From contig JASGIS010000001.1 of the NCBI GenBank assembly GCA_047601745.1, positions 5,456,001 to 5,520,000 of the forward strand: a stretch of 64,000 nucleotides of DNA. Direction: 5' to 3'. Origin of the DNA: JAKPAM01 sp047601745 (GTDB lineage Bacteria; Pseudomonadota; Gammaproteobacteria; Burkholderiales; Burkholderiaceae_E). Below the pieces are notes generated by a model. It had not been told where the DNA came from. It did no database searches and saw only the letters and a list, made by a program, of their open reading frames with translations. A program made the position numbers and the translations under genes. This document shows positions 1 through 7,736 of this stretch, piece by piece; within the stretch, counting starts at the first letter, position 1; the number at the start of each line of letters is the position of its first letter.

Positions 1-59
1 GATTGACGACGGCCGGGGCGCGGATACCCGCGCCTCGCATCGCCGGCATCAAGCCGGCA

Positions 60-1145
60 TCAATACAGGTTGTTCCGATACGACTCGGCCAGGCCCTTTT
101 CCATCGTGCCCGGCACCGCCAGCGCCTCGCGCACCTCCTGGAACTCGGCGCTGCGGTTCTCGTGGCTGGTGATGTGCTGCACGAGCAGCCGGGCCGGATC
201 GGGGGCTTCGGCCGGCGGCTTCACCGGCCACAGATCGGCGCGGGCCAGCGCGTCGCTGCGCCGCACGACCGCTTCACGCAACGCGATCGACGTCGTCAGC
301 AACGGCATCTTGCCCGCCACCACCCATTCGGCCCGCCGGTCTTCGTCGTTGCTGATCGACGCCTCGCCGGCGACGACGGCGATCTGGTCGCTGCCCGGAA
401 TCAGGGCGATCGCGGCGACGCTCGGCTGCACGAGGATGTTCCGAAAGCTGTCGGCGCGACGATTGCCGGGTCGCTCGGCATACGTGAGGCCCTGCCCGTC
501 CATGCGGATCATCGAGCCGGCCGGATCGCCTTTCGGGCTGACATCGGCGCCGTTGTCCGGATCGAACGACGCCAGCGCCATGAACGGCGTCAGCGGTGCG
601 AACGCCGCCAGCGTCGGCGCATCGACGCGAGCGGGCGTCGCCTTCCAGAACGCCGAGCGGATCAGCGCCTTCGCGCAATGCACGTAGCATTCGTCGACGT
701 CGACGACCAGCGCCTGCGCGTCGACGGCGCGCACGCGGCCGTTGATCCGCAGCGTCTCGCCGACGTCCGGCGCCAGGAACAACGAGCCGACGGCAGCCCC
801 GACGCGCGCCCGCGCCGGATCATCGATCGCGTCCAGCGGCACGCGCAGGGACTTGCGATCCTGGCGCGACGCGAAGCCCGGCTCGCCACCGGCCAGCGTC
901 ATCGACACCGCGGTGGGCGCGGCGGCCGGCGCGCGCCGCGCCGAACCGTCGTCGCAGAACGCCAGGAACGCCAGCGGCGATACCGCTATCCAGTGGGCGG
1001 CCCCGTCATCGATGTGGTCGATGACCTTCAGGCCGACACGAAAGCTTGGCTTGCCCAGGTTCGCCTCGAGGGTGCCGACGTCGGTGATCGTCGAACCCGG
1101 CGCCGCGGCGCCCGGCGAAGAGTCGAGGCTCTGCATCATCGTCAT
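60..1145 (-). CDS. Pyridoxamine 5'-phosphate oxidase (PPOX) fold flavoprotein-like protein
   Basis: A predicted cytoplasmic protein of 361 aa. A segment around residues 95-170 (SLRVPLDAIDDPARARVGAAVG, SLFLAPDVGETLRINGRV, CYVHCAKALIRSAFW) matches the split-barrel FMN-binding PPOX family, in which the Cys-His-Ala-Lys-Ala-type strand is typical of the 'PPOX class, MSMEG-type' proteins. The family reduces or oxidises small molecules with FMN/F420/haem; no substrate can be read here. The ATG at 1145 is chosen because upstream codons to 1199 encode Arg-rich, non-family sequence; ATGs at 1139 and 1136 are alternatives. It stands 24 bp after no obvious partner and is transcribed with the upstream MscS gene on the same strand, separated by 78 bp. 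Family assignment is fairly sure, function is not. Confidence 0.72.
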   Translation of the reverse strand: MTMMQSLDSSPGAAAPGSTITDVGTLEANLGKPSFRVGLKVIDHIDDGAAHWIAVSPLAFLAFCDDGSARRAPAAAPTAVSMTLAGGEPGFASRQDRKSLRVPLDAIDDPARARVGAAVGSLFLAPDVGETLRINGRVRAVDAQALVVDVDECYVHCAKALIRSAFWKATPARVDAPTLAAFAPLTPFMALASFDPDNGADVSPKGDPAGSMIRMDGQGLTYAERPGNRRADSFRNILVQPSVAAIALIPGSDQIAVVAGEASISNDEDRRAEWVVAGKMPLLTTSIALREAVVRRSDALARADLWPVKPPAEAPDPARLLVQHITSHENRSAEFQEVREALAVPGTMEKGLAESYRNNLY

Positions 1146-1223
1146 CCGTCTGGCCGATGGAACCCGCAGTTTAACGAGACCTCGCCCGTTCGTCCGCAAA
1201 CACCGGATCGGCGCCCCTCGGAA

Positions 1224-2438
1224 TCATCCGTCCTTCGACCGATCGGGCTTGGGATCGAGCTTGAGACTGGGACTGGGACTGGGATCGGGCTCCGCGCCGT
1301 TCTCGCCGTTCGCGCCGTTCGCGCCGTTCTCGCCGGCCGCGCCGTTCGCGCCGGCAGAGCCGGCCGCCAGCGGCGGAGCCGACGCAACGTGGACGATCCG
1401 CACCGGCTGAGCGAAGCGCGTGCCCAGCGCCGCCAGCTCGCGCATCAACGCCAGGTTGATCCGCTGCTGCTCGTCCATGTACACGTTGTAGTCGGCGGCC
1501 AGCACGAAGTAGACGACCTCGAAGCGCAGCGCCGATTCGCCGAAGGCCAGCAGGTGCGCGCGGTCGAAGCGCAGCCGCTCGCTGGCCTCGACGGCCTGCC
1601 GGACGATGTCCGGAATGCGCTCGACCTGTTCCGGCGTGCAGCCGTAGGCCACGTTGAACGTGAACACGATGCGCCGCTGCTGCATCCGCTTGTAGTTGCG
1701 GATCGTCTGTTTGAGCAGGTCCGTGTTGCCGATCACGATCTGCTCGCCGCCGAGGCTGCGCAGGCGGGTCGTCTTGACGCCGACGTACTCGACGGTGCCG
1801 AGCACCTCGCCGAACGCGATGAAGTCGCCGACCTCGAAGGGCTTGTCGACGGCGATCGACACCGACGCGAACAGGTCGCCGAGGATGTTCTGCGCCGCCA
1901 GCGCGATCGCGATACCGCCGACGCCCAGGCTGGCGACGAACGCGGTGATGTTGACGCCCAGGTTCGACAGGATCGCCAGCACGACGATCGACCACAACAA
2001 CGTGCGCAGGCCCCAGGACATCAGCGTGGCCGCGGCGCTGACCGTCGAGCCGCTGCCCGGGTTGCGCGCCGCATAGCGCTTCAGGCCGACCGTCACGCCC
2101 CGGTTCGCCCATAGCGCGATCTGCAGCGCCAGGACCACGAACCACAGTTGGCTGATACGCGACGGCCAGGGCGGCGGCCAGTCGATCATGCCGGCGCCGA
2201 TCAGCAGCGACACCAGCGCCAGCAGGCCGCGGTGCGTGCCGCCCAGCACCTCGGCGAGCACGTCATCGGCGCGGAACCGCGTCTGACCGGCCCATTGCGC
2301 CAACCGGTGCTGCAACGCGCGCAGCAACAGCGACAGGACGATGAACGAGACGACCGTCACGACGACGGCGATCGCCAGTTCCAGCGGGGTGATCCGCCAG
2401 AACAACGGCGCGGACAGCCACGACCACAGATCCCACAT
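1224..2438 (-). CDS. Small-conductance mechanosensitive channel (MscS family)
   Basis: Inner-membrane channel of 404 aa, expected to open under membrane tension and release solutes in osmotic downshock. Hydrophobic helices occupy roughly residues 15-40, 65-85, 95-115 and 135-200. The pore helix and beta domain are clear: TAFVASLGVGGIAIALAAQN followed by LGDLFASVSIAVDKPFEVGD and GTVEYVGVKTTRLRS, the standard MscS_TM3/beta core. The ATG at 2438 (MWDLWSW) is preferred; an in-frame ATG at 2501 would add a non-conserved extension. The last 35 or so residues are unusual: Gly-Ala-Asn/Glu-Asn repeats then Pro-Ser repeats, encoded by short tandem repeats, giving a disordered cytoplasmic tail. Function of the family is well established; the physiological trigger here is inference. 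Confidence 0.93.
   Translation of the reverse strand: MWDLWSWLSAPLFWRITPLELAIAVVVTVVSFIVLSLLLRALQHRLAQWAGQTRFRADDVLAEVLGGTHRGLLALVSLLIGAGMIDWPPPWPSRISQLWFVVLALQIALWANRGVTVGLKRYAARNPGSGSTVSAAATLMSWGLRTLLWSIVVLAILSNLGVNITAFVASLGVGGIAIALAAQNILGDLFASVSIAVDKPFEVGDFIAFGEVLGTVEYVGVKTTRLRSLGGEQIVIGNTDLLKQTIRNYKRMQQRRIVFTFNVAYGCTPEQVERIPDIVRQAVEASERLRFDRAHLLAFGESALRFEVVYFVLAADYNVYMDEQQRINLALMRELAALGTRFAQPVRIVHVASAPPLAAGSAGANGAAGENGANGANGENGAEPDPSPSPSLKLDPKPDRSKDG
1265..1360. repeat. Short tandem repeats encoding the MscS C-terminal tail
   Basis: On the plus strand 1265-1288 is a run of the hexamer gactgg/actggg (Pro-Ser in the protein), and about 1295-1360 is a degenerate nonamer gccgttcgc/gccgttctc (Ala-Asn-Gly / Glu-Asn-Gly). 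All units are multiples of three, so copy-number change would alter tail length without a frameshift. Confidence 0.8.
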
Positions 2439-2556
2439 CGATGCGTACACTCCTTGCGACGACGGCAAAAGGCCAGTGTAACGGATCGATTCCGCTGGCA
2501 CACCAATCGAACAACTTACAAGAAATTGAACGCCGTTGATCGAATTTCAGTGCCGT

Positions 2557-2685
2557 TCAGCGATCATTGCCGCGTTCGTGCGGCGATTTCTCGCGCTCGG
2601 GGTGCCCTGCGAGCCCCACGACCAGCAGTCCGACCATCCCGATCGCCTGCACCGCCAGCAGCATCCAGCTCAGATCGTCCATCAT
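2557..2685 (-). CDS. Small single-span membrane protein (42 aa), unrecognised
   Basis: A short open frame not matching any family I recognise. It reads MMDDLSWMLLAVQ, then a hydrophobic stretch to about residue 26 (AIGMVGLLVVGLAG), then a charged tail (HPEREKSPHERGNDR). That is the layout of a one-helix small membrane protein. A strong ribosome-binding site, GGCTGGAGGA, lies 2-3 bases before the first ATG (with a second ATG next in frame). It is isolated between the MscS gene and the divergent PepSY/two-component operon. Support is the good Shine-Dalgarno plus the plausible topology; no homologue could be checked. Confidence 0.5.
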   Translation of the reverse strand: MMDDLSWMLLAVQAIGMVGLLVVGLAGHPEREKSPHERGNDR

Positions 2686-2753
2686 TCATCCTCCAGCCGA
2701 TTCATCAATGGCGACGATGATGCGCGGACGGGTCTGAATGCCGGCTGAGCAGC

Positions 2754-2789
2754 GCGTTCAGCCTGCGTTCAGGCGGCGATCGCTATAAA
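2754..2789 (+). promoter_or_regulatory. Promoter with OmpR-type direct repeat for the PepSY/two-component operon
   Basis: Two perfect copies of GCGTTCAG lie at 2754-2761 and 2765-2772, exactly 11 bp apart (one helical turn), the geometry used by OmpR/PhoB/QseB-type response regulators. A TATAAA -10-like element follows at 2784-2789, so the repeats sit where the -35 would be. This suggests that the regulator encoded at 3332 activates its own operon. Inference from geometry only. Confidence 0.5.
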
Positions 2790-2866
2790 GCGGATCATTC
2801 GAACCACCGATGCCGGCGGCGTCGACGTCCGATCCGGACCGACACCGCGGCTCACCGGAGATCACG

Positions 2867-3328
2867 ATGCCCGTTTCGAACCGTCTGTCGAATCGCCTTT
2901 CGAACCGCCTCTCGAACCGTTTTCAGGTCCGCTTTCCGATCCGGCTTCCGGCCCGCGCCGCACACCGCCGGAACCGCCCGGCGAAAGGCCCCTCCCTCTC
3001 GCATCCGGGCGCGGCGCTGCTGGCCGCCGCGCTGCTGACGATCGGCCCGTGCTGGCCGGCGCACGCCGGCGACGATGACGAACGGGCACGCGCCGCGGTG
3101 CAGGCCGGCCAGATCCGCCCGCTGCAACAGGTGCTGGACACCGTCGCGCGCCAGTGGAACGGCGAGGTCATCGCCGTCGAACTCGACCACGAGGACGAGG
3201 GCTGGGTCTACGAGATCAAACTGCTGTCGCCTCAAGGCGCGGTGATCAAGCTCGAATACGACGCGCAGCGACTGACGCTGCTCAAGGCCAAGGGCCGCGG
3301 CGTGGCCGAAGCGCGAAAAGGTTCGTGA
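2867..3328 (+). CDS. PepSY-domain periplasmic protein
   Basis: A 153-aa exported protein. The start at 2867 follows GGAG (ribosome site about 2857). The N-terminus has a striking four-fold Ser-Asn-Arg-Leu repeat (a 12-base unit), then a basic stretch, a hydrophobic core (AALLAAALLTIGPCWPAHA) and a probable signal-peptidase site after AHA near residue 68. The mature part, QVLDTVARQWNGEVIAVELD and GWVYEIKLLSPQG, is a PepSY fold. Such small PepSY proteins often sit beside OmpR-type two-component systems, as here: the response regulator starts 3 bp after its stop. It may modulate the sensor kinase; that is inference. The long basic N-terminus before the signal core is odd, and a shorter start cannot be excluded. 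Confidence 0.85.
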   Translation: MPVSNRLSNRLSNRLSNRFQVRFPIRLPARAAHRRNRPAKGPSLSHPGAALLAAALLTIGPCWPAHAGDDDERARAAVQAGQIRPLQQVLDTVARQWNGEVIAVELDHEDEGWVYEIKLLSPQGAVIKLEYDAQRLTLLKAKGRGVAEARKGS

Positions 3329-3331
3329 ACG

Positions 3332-3991
3332 ATGCGGGCACTGCTGGTCGAGGACGAGCCGACGCTGGCCGCGCAGGTGCGAGCCGCACTCGAGGAAGCG
3401 GGACTGGCCGTCGATCACGCGGCCGACGGCGCGCACGCGCACGTGCTCGGCGGCACCGAGACTTATGACGTCGTGGTGCTCGATCTGGGCCTGCCGGCGC
3501 TGGACGGATTGTCGGTGCTCAAGCGCTGGCGCGCCGAGGGCGTCGGCACGCCGGTGCTGATCCTGACCGCGCGTGATTCGTGGACGGACAAGGTCGAGGG
3601 CATCGACGCCGGCGCCGACGACTACCTGGCCAAGCCGTTCCAGATGCCCGAACTGATGGCACGCGTGCGGGCGCTGATCCGACGCGCGCACGGCTTCGCG
3701 TCGCCGATCCTGCAGCTCGGCGACCTGTCGCTGGACACGCGCCGCGCGCAACTGCTGCGCGACGGCCGCCCGGTCGCGCTGACCTCGCACGAATACCGGG
3801 TGCTCGCCTACCTGATGCACCACCCGGGCGAGATCGTCAGCCAGGCCGATCTGATCGAACACATCTACGCGCAGGACTTCGATCGCGACAGCAACACGAT
3901 CGAAGTGTTCATCGGTCGACTGCGGCGCAAGCTCGGCGCCCAGCGCATCGAGACGGTCCGAGGCCTCGGCTACCGGCTTCGCGAGGATTGA
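3332..3991 (+). CDS. OmpR/PhoB-family response regulator
   Basis: DNA-binding response regulator of 219 aa. The receiver domain (residues 1-115) has the acidic pair in LLVEDEPTL, the phospho-acceptor Asp in VVVLDLGLPALDG (about residue 51) and the Lys in DYLAKPFQ. The C-terminal winged helix (125-219) has LTSHEYRVLAYLM and NTIEVFIGRLRRKLG, with the final recognition wing GLGYRL. It resembles the QseB/PmrA/PhoP subgroup. It is the middle gene of a three-gene operon (3-bp gaps on both sides) with the PepSY protein and sensor kinase, and direct repeats upstream at 2754-2772 are its likely target. Signal unknown. Confidence 0.96.
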   Translation: MRALLVEDEPTLAAQVRAALEEAGLAVDHAADGAHAHVLGGTETYDVVVLDLGLPALDGLSVLKRWRAEGVGTPVLILTARDSWTDKVEGIDAGADDYLAKPFQMPELMARVRALIRRAHGFASPILQLGDLSLDTRRAQLLRDGRPVALTSHEYRVLAYLMHHPGEIVSQADLIEHIYAQDFDRDSNTIEVFIGRLRRKLGAQRIETVRGLGYRLRED

Positions 3992-3994
3992 GCG

Positions 3995-5341
3995 ATGCGC
4001 CGCTCGCTGTCGTTCCGTCTGGTCGTCGCCGGCCTCATCTGGATGGGGCTGACGCTGGGGCTGACCTGGGCCGGTCTGGGCCGTTTGTTCGATCACCACG
4101 TGACCGCGACCTACCAGCGCCAGTTGGCCGACCGTCTGAACCTGCTGGCCGCCAGCTTCGAATGGAACGATCGGGACGAACTCGTCCTGCTGCAGCCACC
4201 GGCCGACCCGCGCTACCAGCAGCCGTACTCGGGCAAGTACTGGCAGATCGACGGCGCGCGAGGCGAGCCCCTCGATCATTCGCGCTCGCTTTGGGACCAA
4301 CGGCTCGCACTGCCCGCGCCGCCCACGACGCAGGAAGGCCTGCGCTACCTGACCGCGGCCGGGCCGCAGCACCAGCAATTGCTGGTCGTCGACCGCAGCG
4401 TCAGCCTGCCCGGACATGACCGGCCGGTACGCATCGCCGTGGCGATGGATCGGGCCGAGCTGGCCGGTGCCCGGCGCGACTTCGACCACCTGCTGGCGCT
4501 GGCGCTGATCGCGCTGGCCGTCGGCCTGACGTTGCTGATCGCGGTGCAGGTGGCGGTCGGGCTGCGGCCGCTGCGCCGGCTGCGCGAGTCGCTGACGCAG
4601 CTTCGGCGCGGCTCGGCTCGGACGCTGGCCGGCGACTGGCCGGTCGAGATCGCGCCGCTGGTCGAGGAATTGAACGCGCTGCTGGCGCGCGACGCGGCGA
4701 CGATCGAGCGCAGCCGCCGCCAGGCGGCCGATCTCGCGCACGGACTGAAGACGCCGCTGGCGATCCTGACCAACGTCGCGTCGCAACCGGTGTCCGAGGC
4801 GACGGCCGGGCAGGTCATCGCCCAGACCGAGGCGATGCGGCGCCAGATCGAACGCCACCTGGTCCGCGCGCGCGCCGTCGGCCGCGCCCGCCTCGGCGGC
4901 CCGCAGACCGATGCCGGCGCGGTCGTTCGCGAGGTGATCGCCGCGATGCGGACGCTGCATCGCGATCGGCGACTGGCGATCGACGCCGAAGGCCAGGGCC
5001 GCTTCGACGGCGACCGCCAGGACCTGATCGAGATGTGCGGCAACCTGCTCGAAAACGCCTGCACCTGGGCCGCCCATCGCGTCCGGGTCGCGATCGCTAG
5101 CGACGCGCGAGCATTGTCGGTGACGATCGAAGACGACGGCCCCGGCATCGACGAAGCGCGCATCGCCGCGATCCGGGAGGGCAACGCGCCGCTGGACCAG
5201 CGCTCGCCGGGCAGCGGCCTGGGCCTGTCGCTGTGCATCGAGATCGCTCAGTTGTACGGCGGACGCCTGGACCTGGATCGCAGCCCGCTGGGCGGACTGC
5301 GCGCCGCGCTGGTGCTGCCGGTCGTGACGGCCGAGGACTGA
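3995..5341 (+). CDS. Membrane sensor histidine kinase
   Basis: Inner-membrane kinase of 448 aa, partner of the regulator encoded 3 bp upstream. A first membrane helix lies near residues 8-28 and a second near 165-188, enclosing a periplasmic sensor region of about 135 residues. Then comes a HAMP-like linker, the DHp box DLAHGLKTPLAIL (phospho-acceptor His about residue 248), and the catalytic domain with N box LIEMCGNLLENA, G1 DDGPGID and G2 GSGLGLSL. Layout is of the PhoQ/QseC/PmrB kind, matching its regulator. The ligand cannot be read from the sequence. Confidence 0.95.
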   Translation: MRRSLSFRLVVAGLIWMGLTLGLTWAGLGRLFDHHVTATYQRQLADRLNLLAASFEWNDRDELVLLQPPADPRYQQPYSGKYWQIDGARGEPLDHSRSLWDQRLALPAPPTTQEGLRYLTAAGPQHQQLLVVDRSVSLPGHDRPVRIAVAMDRAELAGARRDFDHLLALALIALAVGLTLLIAVQVAVGLRPLRRLRESLTQLRRGSARTLAGDWPVEIAPLVEELNALLARDAATIERSRRQAADLAHGLKTPLAILTNVASQPVSEATAGQVIAQTEAMRRQIERHLVRARAVGRARLGGPQTDAGAVVREVIAAMRTLHRDRRLAIDAEGQGRFDGDRQDLIEMCGNLLENACTWAAHRVRVAIASDARALSVTIEDDGPGIDEARIAAIREGNAPLDQRSPGSGLGLSLCIEIAQLYGGRLDLDRSPLGGLRAALVLPVVTAED

Positions 5342-5372
5342 GTCCGGCCGAGCCGGGTCGGGCCGAGCCAGG

Positions 5373-5506
<134 letters not shown>

Positions 5507-5530
5507 AGGATCAACCGGATGAGCGCGCCG

Positions 5531-6274
5531 TCATCGATTCCGAGCCGCGGCCGGGCTGCCTTTCGGGCGCGGCGCCGAAGCACCGTCGAAGAACAGGCGG
5601 CTGGCCGACGCGAACTCGGATTCCAGCGACAGCCCCGGCGTCGTCAGCCAGCGCAGCAAGGCCGCCAGATACAGGTGGTGGAACCAGATCGCCAGTTGCG
5701 CGGCCGATGAATCGCCGCGCAACTCGCCCGAACGCTGCCCCTGCTCGATCAGCGCGCGCCAGGTATCGACGATGTCGACGCCGCTCGCCGTCCGCTCGGG
5801 CCGCTCGCCGGCGCCGAACGCCCCGAACCGGAAACGAAGGTAAGCGAGCAGGTGCTCGGGGTGCGCCTCGCACCATCGCGCCGACGCGTCGAGCACGCAG
5901 CGCAGGCGCGCCGCGGCGCTGCGACGCCGCGCCAACTTCGGCGCCAGGTCCGCCAGGCTGCGTCGCAGCGACTGCTCGATCCAGCGGGCCAGCAGCGCGT
6001 CCTTGGTCGGAAAGTGGTTGTACAGCGTGCGCTTGGCGACTTCGGCCTCGGCCGCGATCTGCTCCATCGTCACGGCCGCATAACCGTGCGCGGCGAACAG
6101 GCGCGTCGCGGTATCGGTCAGGTGATCGAGCATCCGCGCGCGTTTTCGCTCGCGCAGGCCCGGTGTTCGCGCATCGGGTTCATCGCCGGTCGACGTCGGA
6201 CCAGTCGGACCAGTCGGACTCGTCGGCGTCGCATCGATCGTCACGCGTCTTTCCTTCGGATTCGTCGGTTGCAT
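5531..6274 (-). CDS. TetR/AcrR-family transcriptional repressor
   Basis: A 247-aa regulator. The helix-turn-helix is at about residues 48-92: RMLDHLTDTATRLFAAHGYA, VTMEQIAAEAEVAKRTLYNH, FPTKDALL. The C-terminal ligand domain has family-typical helices (WCEAHPEHLLAYLRFRF, LAIWFHHLYLAALLRWL). The first 40 residues are a Pro-Thr-Gly linker (TGPTGPT) coded by a nonamer repeat on the plus strand near 6194-6222, so an internal start is possible. It diverges from the glycosyltransferase gene at 6346, with two perfect dyads in between (6278-6312), so it most likely represses that gene and itself. Confidence 0.92.
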   Translation of the reverse strand: MQPTNPKERRVTIDATPTSPTGPTGPTSTGDEPDARTPGLRERKRARMLDHLTDTATRLFAAHGYAAVTMEQIAAEAEVAKRTLYNHFPTKDALLARWIEQSLRRSLADLAPKLARRRSAAARLRCVLDASARWCEAHPEHLLAYLRFRFGAFGAGERPERTASGVDIVDTWRALIEQGQRSGELRGDSSAAQLAIWFHHLYLAALLRWLTTPGLSLESEFASASRLFFDGASAPRPKGSPAAARNR

Positions 6275-6277
6275 CGT

Positions 6278-6312
6278 ATGTGCACATCGTGCAATAGTAT
6301 ACGTCGTATACT
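6278..6312. promoter_or_regulatory. Two dyads in the tetR/glycosyltransferase divergent promoter
   Basis: ATGTGCACAT (6278-6287) is a perfect 10-bp palindrome, and AGTATAC-GTC-GTATACT (6296-6312) is a perfect 7-bp inverted repeat with a 3-bp centre. They are in a locally AT-rich spot between divergent starts at 6274 and 6346, the usual place for a TetR operator. The second dyad also supplies TATACT as a -10 candidate. Confidence 0.6.
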
Positions 6313-6345
6313 TTTTTCACGGCGAGAGATCGCCGCGGATCCGCC

Positions 6346-7581
6346 ATGAAACTCGTCGTCGCGACTTATGGGACCGAAGGCGATGCGCGGCCGATGGCCG
6401 CGTTGTGCCGCGCATGGATCGATGCCGGCCACTCGGCCACGCTGCTCGCCGATGCGGCGACGCTCGACGCGGCCGCGGCGTTGGACGTACCGACGGTCGC
6501 GCTGGCCGGCGACATCCGCGCGGCGCTGCGTCCCGGCCGGGCGTCGTCGTCGGACGCTGGGCAGTCCGGCAGCATGTCGCAGTCGACCCGGGCCATCATG
6601 CGCATCCCGAACGCGCATGCCGACGACTGGGTCCGGCAGATCGCCGACTGCGCGCGCGACGCCGACGGCATCGTCGCCGCAGGCCTGGCGGCGTTCGCCG
6701 CGTTGTCGGTCGCCGAGCAACGCCGCCTGCCGGTCGCCGGCGCCGGCCTGTTCCCGCTGCATCCGACCAAGGCGTTCGCCGCGCCGTTCCTGCCGCCGGC
6801 GCGCGTACCGCGCTGGCTGAACCGCGCGAGCCACGTCGCCATCAACGCGCTGCTGTGGCGCAACTTCCGATCGCGGATCAACGACGCGCGCGGCCGCGTG
6901 CTCGGGCTGCCGCCGCGAACGAAGATGTGGGCCGACTACCCGATGCTGTACGGCATCTCGCCGACGCTGCTGCCGCGCCCCGCCGACTGGCCCGACGAGG
7001 TCGTGCTGTGCGGACTATGGCGCACGGCGGCCCGCCCGGACTGGACTCCGCCCGCGCCGCTGGCCGATTTCCTCGCCGGCGGCGACGCGCCGATCTACAT
7101 CGGCTTCGGCAGCATGGCGGGCTTCGACCGGCGACGGCTGCTCGACGCGATGATCGGCGCGGTCGCCGGCCGTCGCGCGCTGTTCTATCCGGGCTGGAGC
7201 GGCATCGACACCAGCACGCTGCCCGCCAACTTCCATGTCGTCGGCAATACGCCGCACGACTGGCTGCTGCCGCGCACGGCGCTCGCGATCCATCACGGCG
7301 GCTCCGGCACCACGCATTCGGTCGCCGCCGCCGGCGTACCGGCCGTCATCATGCCGTTCGCCGGCGACCAGCCGTTCTGGGCGGATCGGATGCACGCGCT
7401 GGGAATCGCCGCCGCGCCGGTCGACGGCAAGCGACCGAGCGCCGCCGCGCTGGCCACTGCGATCGAGACGGCGCTGCAGCCCGGAATGCGCGCCCGCGCG
7501 CAGGCGATCGCCGACGCGATGGCCGGAGAAGACGGCCTGGCCCGCGCAGTGGAGACGATGCGGAAGATCTTCGTTCGCTGA
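6346..7581 (+). CDS. GT1-family glycosyltransferase (UGT/MGT-like)
   Basis: A 411-aa GT-B-fold enzyme that would transfer a sugar from a nucleotide-sugar to a small lipophilic acceptor (sterol, macrolide, rhamnolipid or terpenoid type). The N-terminal acceptor domain begins MKLVVATYGTEGDARPMAAL. The donor-binding signature is in the C-terminal half: HHGGSGTTHSVAAAGVPAV followed by PFAGDQPFWADRM. IYIGFGSMAG precedes it, as in UDP-glucose:sterol glucosyltransferases. It stands alone downstream of the TetR-regulated divergent promoter. Acceptor and sugar are unknown; detoxification by glycosylation is one possibility. Confidence 0.9.
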   Translation: MKLVVATYGTEGDARPMAALCRAWIDAGHSATLLADAATLDAAAALDVPTVALAGDIRAALRPGRASSSDAGQSGSMSQSTRAIMRIPNAHADDWVRQIADCARDADGIVAAGLAAFAALSVAEQRRLPVAGAGLFPLHPTKAFAAPFLPPARVPRWLNRASHVAINALLWRNFRSRINDARGRVLGLPPRTKMWADYPMLYGISPTLLPRPADWPDEVVLCGLWRTAARPDWTPPAPLADFLAGGDAPIYIGFGSMAGFDRRRLLDAMIGAVAGRRALFYPGWSGIDTSTLPANFHVVGNTPHDWLLPRTALAIHHGGSGTTHSVAAAGVPAVIMPFAGDQPFWADRMHALGIAAAPVDGKRPSAAALATAIETALQPGMRARAQAIADAMAGEDGLARAVETMRKIFVR

Positions 7582-7593
7582 CGGCCGCGCCAA

Positions 7594-7736
7594 CCCGATT
7601 CATTAGCCCGACTCATTATCCCGATTCATTAGCCCTATCCATCAACCCGATTCGCCAACGGACTTATCAACCGGACTTATCAACCGGACTTACCAACCGG
7701 ACTTACCAACCAGACTCGCTAACCAGGCTCGCTAAC
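7594..7736. repeat. Eleven tandem 13-bp repeats between convergent genes
   Basis: Eleven contiguous 13-base units fill 7594-7736. They grade from cccgattcattag-like (first five) to cggacttatcaac-like (next four) to cagactcgctaac-like (last two). The array begins 12 bp after the glycosyltransferase stop and runs into the stop codon of the AraC gene at 7732. Thirteen is not a multiple of three, so the array would not tolerate being coding. It is much poorer in GC than its flanks. Confidence 0.88.

Noticed and set aside
3..2114. Long plus-strand open frame of 703 codons opposite the PPOX and MscS genes
   Set aside because: Arg/His/Gln-rich product without any motif, typical of an antisense shadow in GC-rich DNA; the minus-strand genes have clear family motifs.
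2852..5077. 741-codon minus-strand frame opposite the two-component operon
   Set aside because: No domain recognisable and composition is that of a reverse-strand shadow; the plus-strand regulator and kinase are certain.
7594..7736. 13-bp repeats as a CRISPR array
   Set aside because: Units are contiguous with no spacers and the period is far too short; no cas genes nearby.
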